From contig NZ_LNTU01000041.1 of NCBI RefSeq assembly GCF_001558695.1, positions 62,001 to 126,000 on the forward strand: a DNA stretch of 64,000 nt, in the 5' to 3' direction. Position 1 is the stretch's first letter. Each line of letters opens with the position of its first letter. The translations under genes were made by a program, and so were the position numbers. This stretch comes from Paramesorhizobium deserti. GTDB taxonomy: Bacteria; Pseudomonadota; Alphaproteobacteria; Rhizobiales; Rhizobiaceae. Shown piece by piece: positions 45,188 through 54,881 of the stretch. The notes beneath the pieces were generated by a model. It was not told the DNA's origin. It made no database searches and was given only the letters and a program-made list of their open reading frames with translations.

Positions 45188-46233
45188 TAGAGTCTGTCAG
45201 GGTTATGTTGAAACATATCCTGCATGCCTGAGATAGGCGGCGCATTCGTGCGGGCTGAAGGCTTTGAGGACTTCGCCGAGGCGTCTCCATATCGCGTCGA
45301 CGCTGCGCTCGTCGGATTTGCGCAGCAGGGTCTTCAGTTTGGCGAACATCATCTCGATCGGATTGAGGTCGGGGCTGGCGGCAGGAAGAACAGATGGGCG
45401 CCGGCATGCGGATGGCGTTGCGCGCAGGCTTGCCCTTATGGCTGCCGAGATTGTCGAGGATGACGATATCGCCGGGATTGAGGGTTGGTGCCAAGCATTG
45501 CTCGACCCAGGCGGTGAAGGCAATGCCGTTGATCGGGCCATCGAGCACGAAGGGCGCGACGATGCGGTCGTGGCGCAGCCCGGCGAGGAAGGTCAGCGTC
45601 TTCCAATGGCAATGCGGTATTCTGGCGAAAAGCGGCTGGCCGCGCTGACACCAGCCGCGGGTGCGCGTCATGTTGGTTTTGTCCCAGGTTTCGTCGACGA
45701 ACACCAGACGGCGCGGATCAAGTCGATGTTGATGGGTCTTCCAGCGGCTTCGGAACCGCGCCGCCTTCGGCCTGTCCTGTTCGCTGGCGATCAGCGTTTT
45801 TTTATGTCTTGCCTTCGCGGCGCAGGAAACGCCAAACGGTGTCGTGAGAGACATCGATCCCGGCCGCCTTCAGATCGGCGGCAAGCGCCCGCACCGCCCA
45901 ATCGGGCTTGGCCGCCAGCCGACGGTGAACCTCATCGGCCGCCGCGTCCCGCAGCATGGGTTTGACATGGCCACCCATCTTGGCCGCCGCCAAACCGCGG
46001 CCGGAGCGGTCGAGTTGACCGATCCGCACCGCCGTCGCCGCTGATATTCCAAAGCGCAACGCTGCCGCCCGCACCATCATGCCTCCTGCCAAGGCGTCGG
46101 CGACGCGCTGGCGTAAATCAAGAGAAAGAGGTCGCGCCATCATTGCTGGCCTCCTCACCAGCAATGATCTTGAATCACAATCGCAGCAAAAAGGGTATCC
46201 CGGTTCGATTCAGCTTAAGGCTGACCGACTCTA
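45188..46233 (-). mobile_element. IS630-family insertion sequence, defective
   Basis: The ends carry imperfect inverted repeats: CTTAGAGTCTGTCAGGGTTA on the left and CTTAGAGTCGGTCAGCCTTA, read inward, on the right, each containing the TA target used by this family. The first frame (45802-46164) encodes the helix-turn-helix part (MARPLSLDLRQRVADALAGG to HDTVWRFLRREGK). The second encodes the DDE core (RLVFVDETWDKTNMTRTRGW, GDIVILDNLGSHKG, SPDLNPIEMMFAKLKTLLRK). A change of frame between them may be programmed, but the DDE part also contains two further frameshifts near 45400, so the copy is inactive. Confidence 0.85.
45203..46164 (-). pseudogene. IS630 transposase gene
   Basis: Transposase of the element above. 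The three DDE acidic residues are recognisable as FVDET, ILDNLGSHK and NPIE, but they sit in two reading frames because of indels around the segment HAGAHLFFLPP. The C-terminal end (FSPHECAAYLRHAGY) is intact. Confidence 0.8.
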
Positions 46234-46254
46234 AGGTCGGCAAAAAAATCTTCC

Positions 46255-46840
46255 ATTCGAGGTCGTTTACCTTCGGGTCGCTACAACGATTGACAGACAG
46301 GCGGATAAAAAGTGGACCGGGATCACCGATCCGCAAAAGCTGATCATCATCGACGAGGCGGGTCTTTCAACGAAGATGACACGTCTGCGTGGGCTTGCAA
46401 TTCGAGGTGAGTGCTGTCGCGCTGGCGTGCCGCATGGCCATTGGAAAACAACGACATTCACGGGAGCTCTGCACCTGACTGGCACGACCGCGATGTTTGT
46501 CTACGACGGAGCGATGAACGGCAACGTTTTCCTGGCCTACGTCGAGCAAGTCTTGCTACCCACCCTCGAGCCTGGGGATATTGTCGTCATGGACAATCTG
46601 CCCGCACACAAAACAGCAGGGGTGCGCGATGCCATCGCGCGCATGGGTGCCAAGCTGAGGTTCTTGCCGCCATACAGCCCCGACTCCATCCCATTGAGAA
46701 CGCCTTCTCAAAGTTGAAGGCCATGTTACGGGCGCGATTGGCGCCGTCGACGCACTGGCGCCCCGCTTCACGCCAGCGGAATGCGAAAGCTACTTCAGGG
46801 CTGCTGGATATGACCCGAATTGAAATTGATCTGCTCTAGA
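46255..46840 (+). mobile_element. Second IS630-type transposase fragment
   Basis: A different IS630 transposase on the plus strand, lacking its N-terminal part. It reads [57 protein letters not shown] and [11 protein letters not shown]; a frameshift then leads to [16 protein letters not shown]. It lies about 20 bases from the right end of the first IS630, which may have inserted in or beside it. Confidence 0.8.
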
Positions 46841-47053
46841 TATTCGAAAAAGACAATAGTCTGCCTCTATGCACAGCAATCGTAAAGTACATGATGGGAT
46901 CGTAAAAGCAACAGAAAATCAAAGATCGACATTGGGAATAATTTTGATCCTAATTTTTACTTTTGCTTAAATCGTACGTCGTAGTATAGCTCCGATGAAA
47001 TCCCGTCTCACGATGAATTGCGGGGTAGGGGTGCTAGTATAAGGGTGCCGAAC

Positions 47054-47347
47054 ATGAACATCGGGCGTAGAGACTTCGTCAAGGGATGCGCAGCGTCTTC
47101 TGTCCTATTGCTGGTGGGCATTGACAGCGCCGCGAAAGGGGAGGCGAAGACGCTCAGCGCACCGGCCTTCGGCGCCGCTTCATCCATCGAGAAGTCGATC
47201 AAGGCGAGCTTCGGCGGTGGCTTCTCGCTACAGGCCCATGCCCAATCAGATGGACTAACTTACGCCAACATCGAACATTCTGGAAACCGGTACGCAGTCG
47301 CCTCTGCAGACTTGCTGGACTGGAAGATCGTTCGGTCCTCTCTATAA
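47054..47347 (+). CDS. Small Tat-signal protein upstream of lodA
   Basis: A 97-residue protein beginning MNIGRRDFVKGCAASSVLLL, a twin-arginine signal. The mature part (SIEKSIKASFGGGFSLQAHA, ANIEHSGNRYAVASADLLDW) matches no family known to me. It lies 130 bases before the lodA-like gene on the same strand, with a long AT-rich region upstream that could hold the promoter. An accessory role for the quinoprotein is guessed from position only. Confidence 0.6.
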   Translation: MNIGRRDFVKGCAASSVLLLVGIDSAAKGEAKTLSAPAFGAASSIEKSIKASFGGGFSLQAHAQSDGLTYANIEHSGNRYAVASADLLDWKIVRSSL

Positions 47348-47477
47348 GCAACCTGAGCTTCGCATCTACTTCCCTTAGAAGATTGTCGTTTTCTATGGTT
47401 TCAGACTACTTGGGTATCGATGGCTGAGGCGCCCTTTCAGAGCCGAATTAATAGCAGCAGTTTTTGGAGGTTGAGCG

Positions 47478-49478
47478 GTGGCCGATAAGATCAACAGCAT
47501 TCGCATCCATCCCGGTATAGGCATTGCTCGCCTGGGGGACAGTGACGAGTTTTACATTGGTCCCGAAGCGCCGGGAATTGTGGTCGATCCGGGTGGTAGC
47601 AATGGCCCCGGGCCAGACGGCGGAACCTACCGCGATAGCGGAGCGCGATTGAAGCGCCAGGCGCAGCGATATCGGGTCTATGCCTATGATGCCGACGGCA
47701 ACGTCGTCGATGAACTCTCCTCCGAGTCAGACCTCGTGCAATCCATTCGCTGGCGGGTTCATGTCCGGAACATGAAGTCGGCGAATTATGCCTTTCAAGG
47801 GGCGTATCTGTTCGATCCGGACAAGTTGCGGAACCCATCCATCCAGCCGGGTATGAAGCCGGTCGAACGTGACAAGCTCATCATCGATCCCGGTGTGCAT
47901 ACGATCGCCTCTGGGCAGGTCGGCCCGGTCGTGATGAAAGGCGATGTTTTCACGGGCATTGAAAAAGGCACGTTGCCTGGTCAATTGCGTTTTGAGGGTT
48001 TCACCCCGAAGGACCCGTCGAAAGAGGTTGAGGTCACTTACAAGGCTGCCAACGATATCGAGCTGGGGCAGCTTCGCCTCGACTCCAAGAACCGCCTTTT
48101 GTTCGTTCCGGCGCCCGGGAAGAGCGAATGCGTCACGACACCCAAGGTGGAATTGTCGAATCCGAGTATGACGGTCAACCCTCCGAACGGTCCGGAAGAC
48201 GGTAAAAACCCACTGACGAACCAGTTTGCATATTTCAACATTCCGGGATGGTGGGACGACACATGCGAAGGTGAAATCGATGTTACGGTCACGCTCAAGG
48301 ATGGCACTGTCTTGAGCACGCGCGACAACGTGAAGTCGGCGACCGACGAAGGCACGAGGAACGCGCGCGCCGGAGCGTGGATCGTCACTGCGCCACCGAA
48401 ATTTGCACCCCACATGTATCACGTGGTGTCGATACTGGATCGCGTCTACGAGGCCTTCCCTGAAGCATACCCCTACGCCAAACAGAAGACGAATTTCTAC
48501 CGCGATATTTATCCCATCTTCGCCAAGGCGGTTAATTATGGCTGGGTGAGCGCCGAGGCTGCGGGCGTTACACCGGAAACCAAGGACGCCGCTCATGGTC
48601 CGAAGCAGCCGGGTAACTTGCTCAACAGCGATTACATGACTGCTTTCATCGACCCGAGCGAGAACAGCCAGCCGACAAGGCAGATGGTCTATAGCCTGAT
48701 GCGGCAAGCGGCCGGAAAGAACGGGCGGCTGGTCGATTCACTGATGCCGCCGCCGCCAGAGCGCCCAACCAGCTGGAAGAACGACGAATTCAAGCGCGAC
48801 GAGGAAGACTACAAGATGCCCAAGCTTTGGGGCACAGCGGGCAAGCCGTTGCAGAACAAGCAATTGGGCAACAGCTTTCCCAACCAGTTCCTGAGCCTGA
48901 CCGAGATACAACTCAATCACATGAAAGAGTGGGCCGACGGAAACTTCGAGGTCGGCGTTCCGCCAAAGCCGGTGCCTCTTGAGTCCTTGCCGCTCGCCGA
49001 GCAGCCACACGCGCTGGACAGTTCGGCGCTGGAGCCCACCATCGGCGGCGGATTCCATCCCGGCATCGAATTCCCGTATCTGATCATCTATCGGGAAAAT
49101 TTCGCCGAGGCGTTCCGCGTCAATCAAGGTATCGAGCCCGGTTCGCTCGCTGCCTATATGTCGTGCCCGTGGCAGGGCGATTTCTGGTCCTGCAATCAGG
49201 CGTGGTGGCCAGTTCAGCGGCCGGATATAGTGTTCACATACGACAAGAAGAACCAGACCCGTACCTACAAGGAATGGTTCCGCGGATATGATGAACAGGG
49301 CGAACCGCTGTCATCCACTGATGGCTACAACCAGATGGCCTATGCCTGGTCGAAACTGGGGATGGTGCTGCCGATCAGGAATGAGGACGGCAGCTATCTG
49401 AAGGACAACGGCCAGATCGTCTTCGTCGAACAAGAGCGCGATCCGGCACTGAACCAGCCGCCGGCCAAGAAAACATAA
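47478..49478 (+). CDS. lodA: LodA/GoxA-type quinoprotein amino-acid oxidase
   Basis: A 666-residue protein of the LodA family, oxidases that use a cysteine tryptophylquinone cofactor to oxidise amino acids such as lysine or glycine, releasing ammonia and hydrogen peroxide. Family blocks: IRIHPGIGIARLGDS, YFNIPGWWDDTCEGEIDVTV, IGGGFHPGIEF, CPWQGDFWSC and WWPVQRPD. The cofactor Trp is probably one of Trp576-577. The partner Cys is not obvious: the position before IGGG holds Thr, and the nearest cysteines are 563 and 572. The GTG start has GGAGG upstream. lodB follows after 3 bases. Confidence 0.9.
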   Translation: MADKINSIRIHPGIGIARLGDSDEFYIGPEAPGIVVDPGGSNGPGPDGGTYRDSGARLKRQAQRYRVYAYDADGNVVDELSSESDLVQSIRWRVHVRNMKSANYAFQGAYLFDPDKLRNPSIQPGMKPVERDKLIIDPGVHTIASGQVGPVVMKGDVFTGIEKGTLPGQLRFEGFTPKDPSKEVEVTYKAANDIELGQLRLDSKNRLLFVPAPGKSECVTTPKVELSNPSMTVNPPNGPEDGKNPLTNQFAYFNIPGWWDDTCEGEIDVTVTLKDGTVLSTRDNVKSATDEGTRNARAGAWIVTAPPKFAPHMYHVVSILDRVYEAFPEAYPYAKQKTNFYRDIYPIFAKAVNYGWVSAEAAGVTPETKDAAHGPKQPGNLLNSDYMTAFIDPSENSQPTRQMVYSLMRQAAGKNGRLVDSLMPPPPERPTSWKNDEFKRDEEDYKMPKLWGTAGKPLQNKQLGNSFPNQFLSLTEIQLNHMKEWADGNFEVGVPPKPVPLESLPLAEQPHALDSSALEPTIGGGFHPGIEFPYLIIYRENFAEAFRVNQGIEPGSLAAYMSCPWQGDFWSCNQAWWPVQRPDIVFTYDKKNQTRTYKEWFRGYDEQGEPLSSTDGYNQMAYAWSKLGMVLPIRNEDGSYLKDNGQIVFVEQERDPALNQPPAKKT

Positions 49479-49481
49479 TTC

Positions 49482-50675
49482 GTGCCTCTGATGTCGCAGT
49501 CCGAGCGGACCGGTGCAACATGGGACGTGGTCATTGTCGGCTCCGGACCTGCAGGATCCGCAACCGCTATTACGCTGGCCAAGTACGGCCGGCGTGTACT
49601 GTTGGTGGAGAGACGGGAATCCTCCAGCTTCAAGCTCGGCGAGTCCTTGCCGCCGGCATCGATCGGTCTGATCAAACACTTCCTGGGCGACCCTGAAGGT
49701 CCGGAACAGCAACTTCCCGGCCTGTTCAGCACGGCCGGCAACGTCTCGCTATGGGCGAGCGAGCAGGCCGATATCGCCGACTTTTTCTTTACGCCGTCCG
49801 GCCACGGCCTGTGCATCGATCGATTGGCTTTCGATGAAGCCCTGCGCGCGAATGCGGTTCGCGCCGGCGCAACCTTGCTCAAGGGTATCGGTTTGCGCTC
49901 TTGCGCGCGTATCGCTGATGGCTCCTACAATTGGCAGTTCACATTCATCTCGGATGCAGGTATCCGGCAGGATCGCGCCCGTTATCTCGTCGATTGTTCC
50001 GGTCGGCAGGCGGTTGTAGCCCGGATGCTCGGTGTCCCGATCACCCCTGATGACGATCAGTTGTTCGCCTATGCGCAGTGGTTTTCCTGCACCGGCGACG
50101 ATGATGACCGCTATACAAGGATCGAGGCCGCGCCAGCCGGCTGGTGGTATAGCAACCGCTTGCCAGGCGCTGATGGTGGCGAAACAGGGCGGTTGGTGGT
50201 CTTTCATTCCGACAGAGATTTGCCGACAGCGAGACTGGCTGCGTCACGGCAAGGCTTCGATCAACTGCTGAATGGCTCGACACATATCGCACCATTGCTC
50301 AAAGCCGGCGGCTATCATCCCTGCCGGACCATCCGGGGCGCGCCGGCGAACAGCCAGCGACTGCGAGACTTCGGCGGTGACGCCTGGATCGCGGTGGGCG
50401 ACGCGGCACAAGCCTATGATCCACTATCATCGCAAGGCATCGACAAAGCGCTCAGGACGGCCAGCCATGCCGGACACATGATCCATTATGCGTTGACAGA
50501 TCGCCCGCAGAGCGCCGCGGGATTGGGCATGGGCAATATCTACATCCACCAATACGTCGAGCAACAGCGCCAACTCTGGCAAACATATTTGTCGCGACGA
50601 GATTTTTACTATGGCATCCAGCCCCGCTGGTCTGATCAACCGTTCTGGCAACGCCGGCGGCAGTTGGCGAATTAG
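49482..50675 (+). CDS. lodB: LodB-type FAD-dependent maturation protein
   Basis: A 397-residue flavoprotein resembling tryptophan halogenases and geranylgeranyl reductases. The FAD motif is DVVIVGSGPAGSATAITLAK; later VGDAAQAYDPLSSQGIDKAL binds the second part of FAD. In characterised systems LodB makes the quinone cofactor inside LodA, and the adjacent gene order here agrees. GTG at 49482 or ATG at 49491 may be the start. Confidence 0.9.
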   Translation: MPLMSQSERTGATWDVVIVGSGPAGSATAITLAKYGRRVLLVERRESSSFKLGESLPPASIGLIKHFLGDPEGPEQQLPGLFSTAGNVSLWASEQADIADFFFTPSGHGLCIDRLAFDEALRANAVRAGATLLKGIGLRSCARIADGSYNWQFTFISDAGIRQDRARYLVDCSGRQAVVARMLGVPITPDDDQLFAYAQWFSCTGDDDDRYTRIEAAPAGWWYSNRLPGADGGETGRLVVFHSDRDLPTARLAASRQGFDQLLNGSTHIAPLLKAGGYHPCRTIRGAPANSQRLRDFGGDAWIAVGDAAQAYDPLSSQGIDKALRTASHAGHMIHYALTDRPQSAAGLGMGNIYIHQYVEQQRQLWQTYLSRRDFYYGIQPRWSDQPFWQRRRQLAN

Positions 50676-51421
50676 ATTAATTCCGGGGCAGCAACGTGTG
50701 GCCGATTTTCGTTTGCCTCATGCGGCATGATCAGCGGCCGACGCTGCCGTCAAAGCGACAGCCATTCACCGGCTGTCGTCAATCGTGGTCAGTTTATCGG
50801 GTGGGGACCAGCGACGACAGGCCGGCTGGTCGCCGGAAGCGGACACGCCGCCTGACGGCGCCGTGGTCCCTCTCTCTGCTGACGGCCCATCTTACACCCG
50901 CCACTCGTCACGCTCGGGTTCGAAGGAACAATTTCAGTCTGAGAAGCTTAGGCCGCCGAATTGCTCCGTATGAAGCCGACGACGCTTGCATCGAGAATGA
51001 AGGCGCTGGGCACAACATAATGCCGCGCAAGATAGATGTGCCTCCAAGGCGAAGGCTATATTCGGCGCTGAAAATCTCAATCTTCTGCTTTTGCTGGAAC
51101 GCGGTCATGTTACCGCGATACGCGAATGGCTGACAGGCAACTCGCAGATCGCGCGCTCGGCCAGCGCGATGATTGATATTCCAGCGAATTGACCGCCATT
51201 CGCCTGACCCCGGCCCATTACGGTATCTAGCCAGAATGATGCGACGGCCGTTTCGAGTCCCCTTGGCCGCAGCTTCGTTCGGTGCTGAATGACATCATCC
51301 GCATTGGTGGGATCGATACTCTCACGGTGAAATGCACTGTAATAGGGGAAACGGTGATCGGCGCCCCAAGTCATGATATCAGGACGCCGATCGCCATCTT
51401 GGCAGATTGTAAATCGCTGCC
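50676..51421. other. Intergenic region with no recognised gene
   Basis: About 750 bases between the convergent lodB and symporter genes. Frames of up to 145 codons exist but have no motifs. A short plus-strand run near 51185 (ELTAIRLTPAHYGI) recalls a MarR helix but contains stops. Confidence 0.4.
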
Positions 51422-52918
51422 TCATTCCGCGGGAACGGGCATGCTGTTCATGGTCCTGGAGGACTTGTAGGAAATCGACGCGGCATGGAATTCATCGGCC
51501 AGCTTGGCGTCGATCCTGGTCAACAGGCTCACGCCGACGAAGATCAGTGTCGAGACCGGCAGCGCCAGCACGCCCGCATTGAGACCGAAGAGCTTATTGC
51601 CCGTCAGATACATCCAGATGACGAAAGCAACGCCGCCGAGGATCGAAGCAAGCGCTGCTGCCGCCGTACCGCGCCGCCAGAAGAAGGCGCCCACGATCGC
51701 CGGGACAGTGACCAGCAGCCCCACCGAAGCCGCCACCGACAGGATGGCGATCATCGAGAACTCCATCGCCGCGAAGACCAGCGAGACGATGGAGATCATC
51801 GGTATGATCAACTTTCCGACAAAGAGCTGGCGGCTGTCGTTTCTGTCGCCGGTGATGTTCCCCCAAACGTCACGGGAGAAGACGGATGACAGCGTCAGGA
51901 GGATGGAGTCAATGGTGGATACGGCTGCGGCAAGGATGCCGACCATCACCATGACACCCAAGACCGGCGGTACAAAATCCGACGCGAGCAGCGTCGACGT
52001 CGCCAGATCTCCCTTTTCCAGTTCAGGGAAGGCAACGAATGCCGAGAAACCCCATAGCACCGACACAATAGTGTAGACGAAGCCAAAGCACAGGAAGATG
52101 ATCAGCATGCGCTTCAGGGCCTTGAGCGACGCGGGCATGTAGAGCCGCTGGCTGACCTGCGGGTTGGAAATGGCGAAGAAGAACCACGGAATGGTCAGGC
52201 CCAGGAAGGTGGTGAAGCTGAACAGACCGGGACCCGGTACCTGCAGCAGTTCCGGCTTGGTCTGACTGATCGCGCCAAACAGGCCGGAGAAGCCGCCGAG
52301 CTCGATGATGACAAGGCCGCAGACCAGAACGGAAGCGATGATCATCATCAGGGCCTGCAGGCTGTCCGTCCACATGACTGAGCGGATGCCGGCCACATAG
52401 GAGAAGATGATAGCCAGAACAGCGGCGATGACGACGCCCCAGAGAAATGGAATGCCGCCGCCGGTCATGCCTGACAGGAGATAACCGACGCCGGAGAGTT
52501 GCACGGCTGAATAAGGGATCAGGAAAACGAGGCTCACGAGCCCCGCGGCAACCGCAACCCATCGGCTACCATAGCGGGTGCCCAGCATTTCATATGGCGT
52601 GACGAAGCCATATTTTTTGCCTACGGCCCAGAAACGGGGGCCGAATATGGCGACCAGCGAGACGCCCGCGAAATAGATTATCTCGAAGCCGAGCGCGCCG
52701 ACGCCGCCCTTGAAGGTGAGGCCGGCGAGACCGATCATCATGAAGGCGGAGTAGGTTGTCGCCGAATAGCTCAGGGCGGACAGGATGCCGCCCATGGAGC
52801 GATCGCCGAGGAAGTAGTCGGACATCGTGGCGGATTTGCCGGTTCGCGAGATGTAGGCGACCACGAAGGAAGCGATGACATAGAGGACGAGGCCCCAGAC
52901 GACGAGTGTGACGCTCAT
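51422..52918 (-). CDS. Sodium/solute symporter (SSS family)
   Basis: A 498-residue inner-membrane symporter with about 13 helices, from the ATG that overlaps the stop of the small upstream gene. Family features: ISRTGKSATMSDYFLGDRSM, the long helix 2 region SATTYSAFMMIGLAGLTFKG, and VSTIDSILLTLSSVFSRDVW in the sodium-site region. It is the last gene of the minus-strand nic operon. Its likely substrate is nicotinate or a related pyridine, by position. The characterised Pseudomonas cluster uses other transporter types, so this is a replacement. Confidence 0.88.
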   Translation of the reverse strand: MSVTLVVWGLVLYVIASFVVAYISRTGKSATMSDYFLGDRSMGGILSALSYSATTYSAFMMIGLAGLTFKGGVGALGFEIIYFAGVSLVAIFGPRFWAVGKKYGFVTPYEMLGTRYGSRWVAVAAGLVSLVFLIPYSAVQLSGVGYLLSGMTGGGIPFLWGVVIAAVLAIIFSYVAGIRSVMWTDSLQALMMIIASVLVCGLVIIELGGFSGLFGAISQTKPELLQVPGPGLFSFTTFLGLTIPWFFFAISNPQVSQRLYMPASLKALKRMLIIFLCFGFVYTIVSVLWGFSAFVAFPELEKGDLATSTLLASDFVPPVLGVMVMVGILAAAVSTIDSILLTLSSVFSRDVWGNITGDRNDSRQLFVGKLIIPMISIVSLVFAAMEFSMIAILSVAASVGLLVTVPAIVGAFFWRRGTAAAALASILGGVAFVIWMYLTGNKLFGLNAGVLALPVSTLIFVGVSLLTRIDAKLADEFHAASISYKSSRTMNSMPVPAE

Positions 52919-53097
52919 GCCTCGTCTCCCTCGAAATCGCTGGTGGCGAGGATATTGAGAATGATGATCGCGACGCCGGCCGCGCACCAGAACAGAAAGG
53001 CGCCATACCATGCCGCCACGGTGGACAGCAGGGTATAGGGCACGACGTAACAGGCGAGAACGACCACGCCTATGAGCACTATCGCTGTTTTTGACAT
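52915..53097 (-). CDS. Small membrane subunit of the symporter
   Basis: A 60-residue protein with two helices (AIVLIGVVVLACYVVPYTLL and AFLFWCAAGVAIIILNILAT) and an acidic end. Its stop overlaps the symporter start (ATGA). Small two-helix partners of this type (DUF3311-like) often precede SSS transporters. The role is not known in detail. Confidence 0.82.
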   Translation of the reverse strand: MSKTAIVLIGVVVLACYVVPYTLLSTVAAWYGAFLFWCAAGVAIIILNILATSDFEGDEA

Positions 53098-53187
53098 TTC
53101 TTATGTCCCTCTAGAGATTGACGGGGCTTCCGCCCGCCTTGTGACCTGCGGGCCGGAATGGTGTGAGCGACCTGCCGGCCGAATGGA

Positions 53188-53808
53188 TCAGAGCGAGGCG
53201 AACCAGTGCTCGATATCCGACGCGTCGGTCACGTCGGCATATTTCTGGGCCATGTCGTACAGGTTGGCGTCGTGCGGGACCTGGGCCCGGTCACCGCAGC
53301 AATCCGCAGGTACGAGCACATTGAAGCCGGACTGTACCGCATCCACGACGGTTGCGCGTACGCATCCCGAGGTCGTTGCCCCCGCGACCACCAATGTATC
53401 GACGCCGGCGCCGGTAAGCAGCGCCGCCAGCGCCGTACCATGAAAAGCCGAAGCGCCCTTCTTGGTGATGACCGGATCGCCGGACTGGATGCCCGTGGCC
53501 TGGTCAATTTCGACAAGCCGGCTGCCTTCCACCAGCGCCGCCATCCCCGTGGCCTTGCGCAGCCACGGCAAAAGGGCGATCTCGCCCGGATGGTAGGCGA
53601 TCGTGGTGAAGATGACCGGAAAGCCCCGCTCCCGCGCGATATCGGTCAGCCGGCGTGTCGCGGCGATCTGTTGGGACATGTCCGAGGCGGTCGGATAGAC
53701 AGTGTCGGTGAAGCCGTAGGTGAAGTCGACGACGACGATCGCCGGCCTCTTGCCGCGCGGTACCAACTGACCAAATCCCGCGGCCTTATAGACCTGTTCC
53801 TGTGACAT
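53188..53808 (-). CDS. nicF: Maleamate amidohydrolase
   Basis: An isochorismatase-fold cysteine hydrolase of 206 residues; in the pathway it turns maleamate into maleate and ammonia. The catalytic Asp is in AIVVVDFTYGFTD and the nucleophile Cys in VVAGATTSGCVRATVVDA. The family also contains N-carbamoylsarcosine amidase, but the neighbours (nicX, nicD, nicE) favour maleamate. It follows nicX by about 30 bases. Confidence 0.87.
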   Translation of the reverse strand: MSQEQVYKAAGFGQLVPRGKRPAIVVVDFTYGFTDTVYPTASDMSQQIAATRRLTDIARERGFPVIFTTIAYHPGEIALLPWLRKATGMAALVEGSRLVEIDQATGIQSGDPVITKKGASAFHGTALAALLTGAGVDTLVVAGATTSGCVRATVVDAVQSGFNVLVPADCCGDRAQVPHDANLYDMAQKYADVTDASDIEHWFASL

Positions 53809-53837
53809 ATCGTTCCTTCTCCCAAGGAGCGCCGTGA

Positions 53838-54869
53838 TCAGGCGCGCTCCATCTGGATGTCCTTCACGACAATGTCGCCATCGATAACGATCGGCTCGTC
53901 GTCAAGGAAGAGCGAGCATCCCCGCATCGGAATGTCGAGGTGGCAGGCCGTGTCGTTGGGGCCGCCCAGCTCGTTGTTGGGACCGGTGGAGAACATGACA
54001 TTGCCATAGAAGCTGCGCGGCTCCATGCCCATGCCGCCCGGAAAGGCGCCCGGCACCAGATTATGCCACTTCGCGTTCGGATTCATGCCCCATCCGACAT
54101 GGCTCATGCCTAGGCCGCGCTGGTCGTTGAAGGACGTCATGTAGGACTTGACCAGTTCGGCATCCAGACCCCCCCGGATATCGGTGATCCAGCCCTTCTC
54201 GATGGTATAGATGATCGGCTCGCGTACATAGATGTTCTGCGGCAGGAGAATGTCGCCCGGAGCAACCACGATCTGGCCGTCGACACCGTCGTCGTCACCG
54301 CCCGTGAAGACGAAGCCCGACGGCCAATGATCCCAACGGCCCGGCTCGTCCGTGCAGGCATATTCGGTCATCGTCGGATAGACGTTGAGCTTGTAGGTCA
54401 CGTCGGTACCATGCGGAGAGGTGATCCGCATGACCTTTGCCTTCGACAGCAGCTCGCCGGCGATCTCCACCTTTTCCCGCAATTCCTTTGTCGGCAGCAT
54501 GCGAGCAAGAAGTTCCGGCGGCTCGACCGCGGTGAGGATACGTGTGCCGGCAGCCTGGATTGCCATCTGCTCCGGCGAGAAGAGAAGGAATATGCAGTCG
54601 ATCAGCATGTCGCATGATTTGAGCGCCTCGACGGCATCAGGCATGGCCGCCAGACCAGTCAGGCCCACGTTCCAGCCGCTTGTGGGTAGGGGGGCCGGCA
54701 GGCGCATGTGGTACATCAGGGCGCCCAGGCGCAGCCCGGCGGCCATGAAGGCATCGGCATAGTCGAGGCGCTCGTTGCCCTGGGTGAGAACGATAAGCTT
54801 CTCGCCTTCCCGTACGCCCGACATCTTGAGCTGGTGCAGGCAGATTTCGGTGAAGCTGGTATGGTCCAT
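53838..54869 (-). CDS. nicX: 2,5-dihydroxypyridine 5,6-dioxygenase
   Basis: A 343-residue extradiol-type ring-opening dioxygenase with the NicX fold; it cleaves 2,5-dihydroxypyridine to N-formylmaleamate using iron(II) and oxygen. Likely iron ligands are His257 (GMSHVGWGM), His310 and Asp312 (TACHLDIPM), in the same order and spacing as in the Pseudomonas enzyme. It lies 12 bases after the hydrolase gene and before nicF on the same transcript. Confidence 0.9.
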   Translation of the reverse strand: MDHTSFTEICLHQLKMSGVREGEKLIVLTQGNERLDYADAFMAAGLRLGALMYHMRLPAPLPTSGWNVGLTGLAAMPDAVEALKSCDMLIDCIFLLFSPEQMAIQAAGTRILTAVEPPELLARMLPTKELREKVEIAGELLSKAKVMRITSPHGTDVTYKLNVYPTMTEYACTDEPGRWDHWPSGFVFTGGDDDGVDGQIVVAPGDILLPQNIYVREPIIYTIEKGWITDIRGGLDAELVKSYMTSFNDQRGLGMSHVGWGMNPNAKWHNLVPGAFPGGMGMEPRSFYGNVMFSTGPNNELGGPNDTACHLDIPMRGCSLFLDDEPIVIDGDIVVKDIQMERA

Positions 54870-54881
54870 CTGGCGTTCCTT

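Noticed and set aside
51185-51240. A MarR-like helix (ELTAIRLTPAHYGI) in the gap after lodB
   Set aside because: The run is short, is flanked by stops in frame, and no wing or recognition helix follows.
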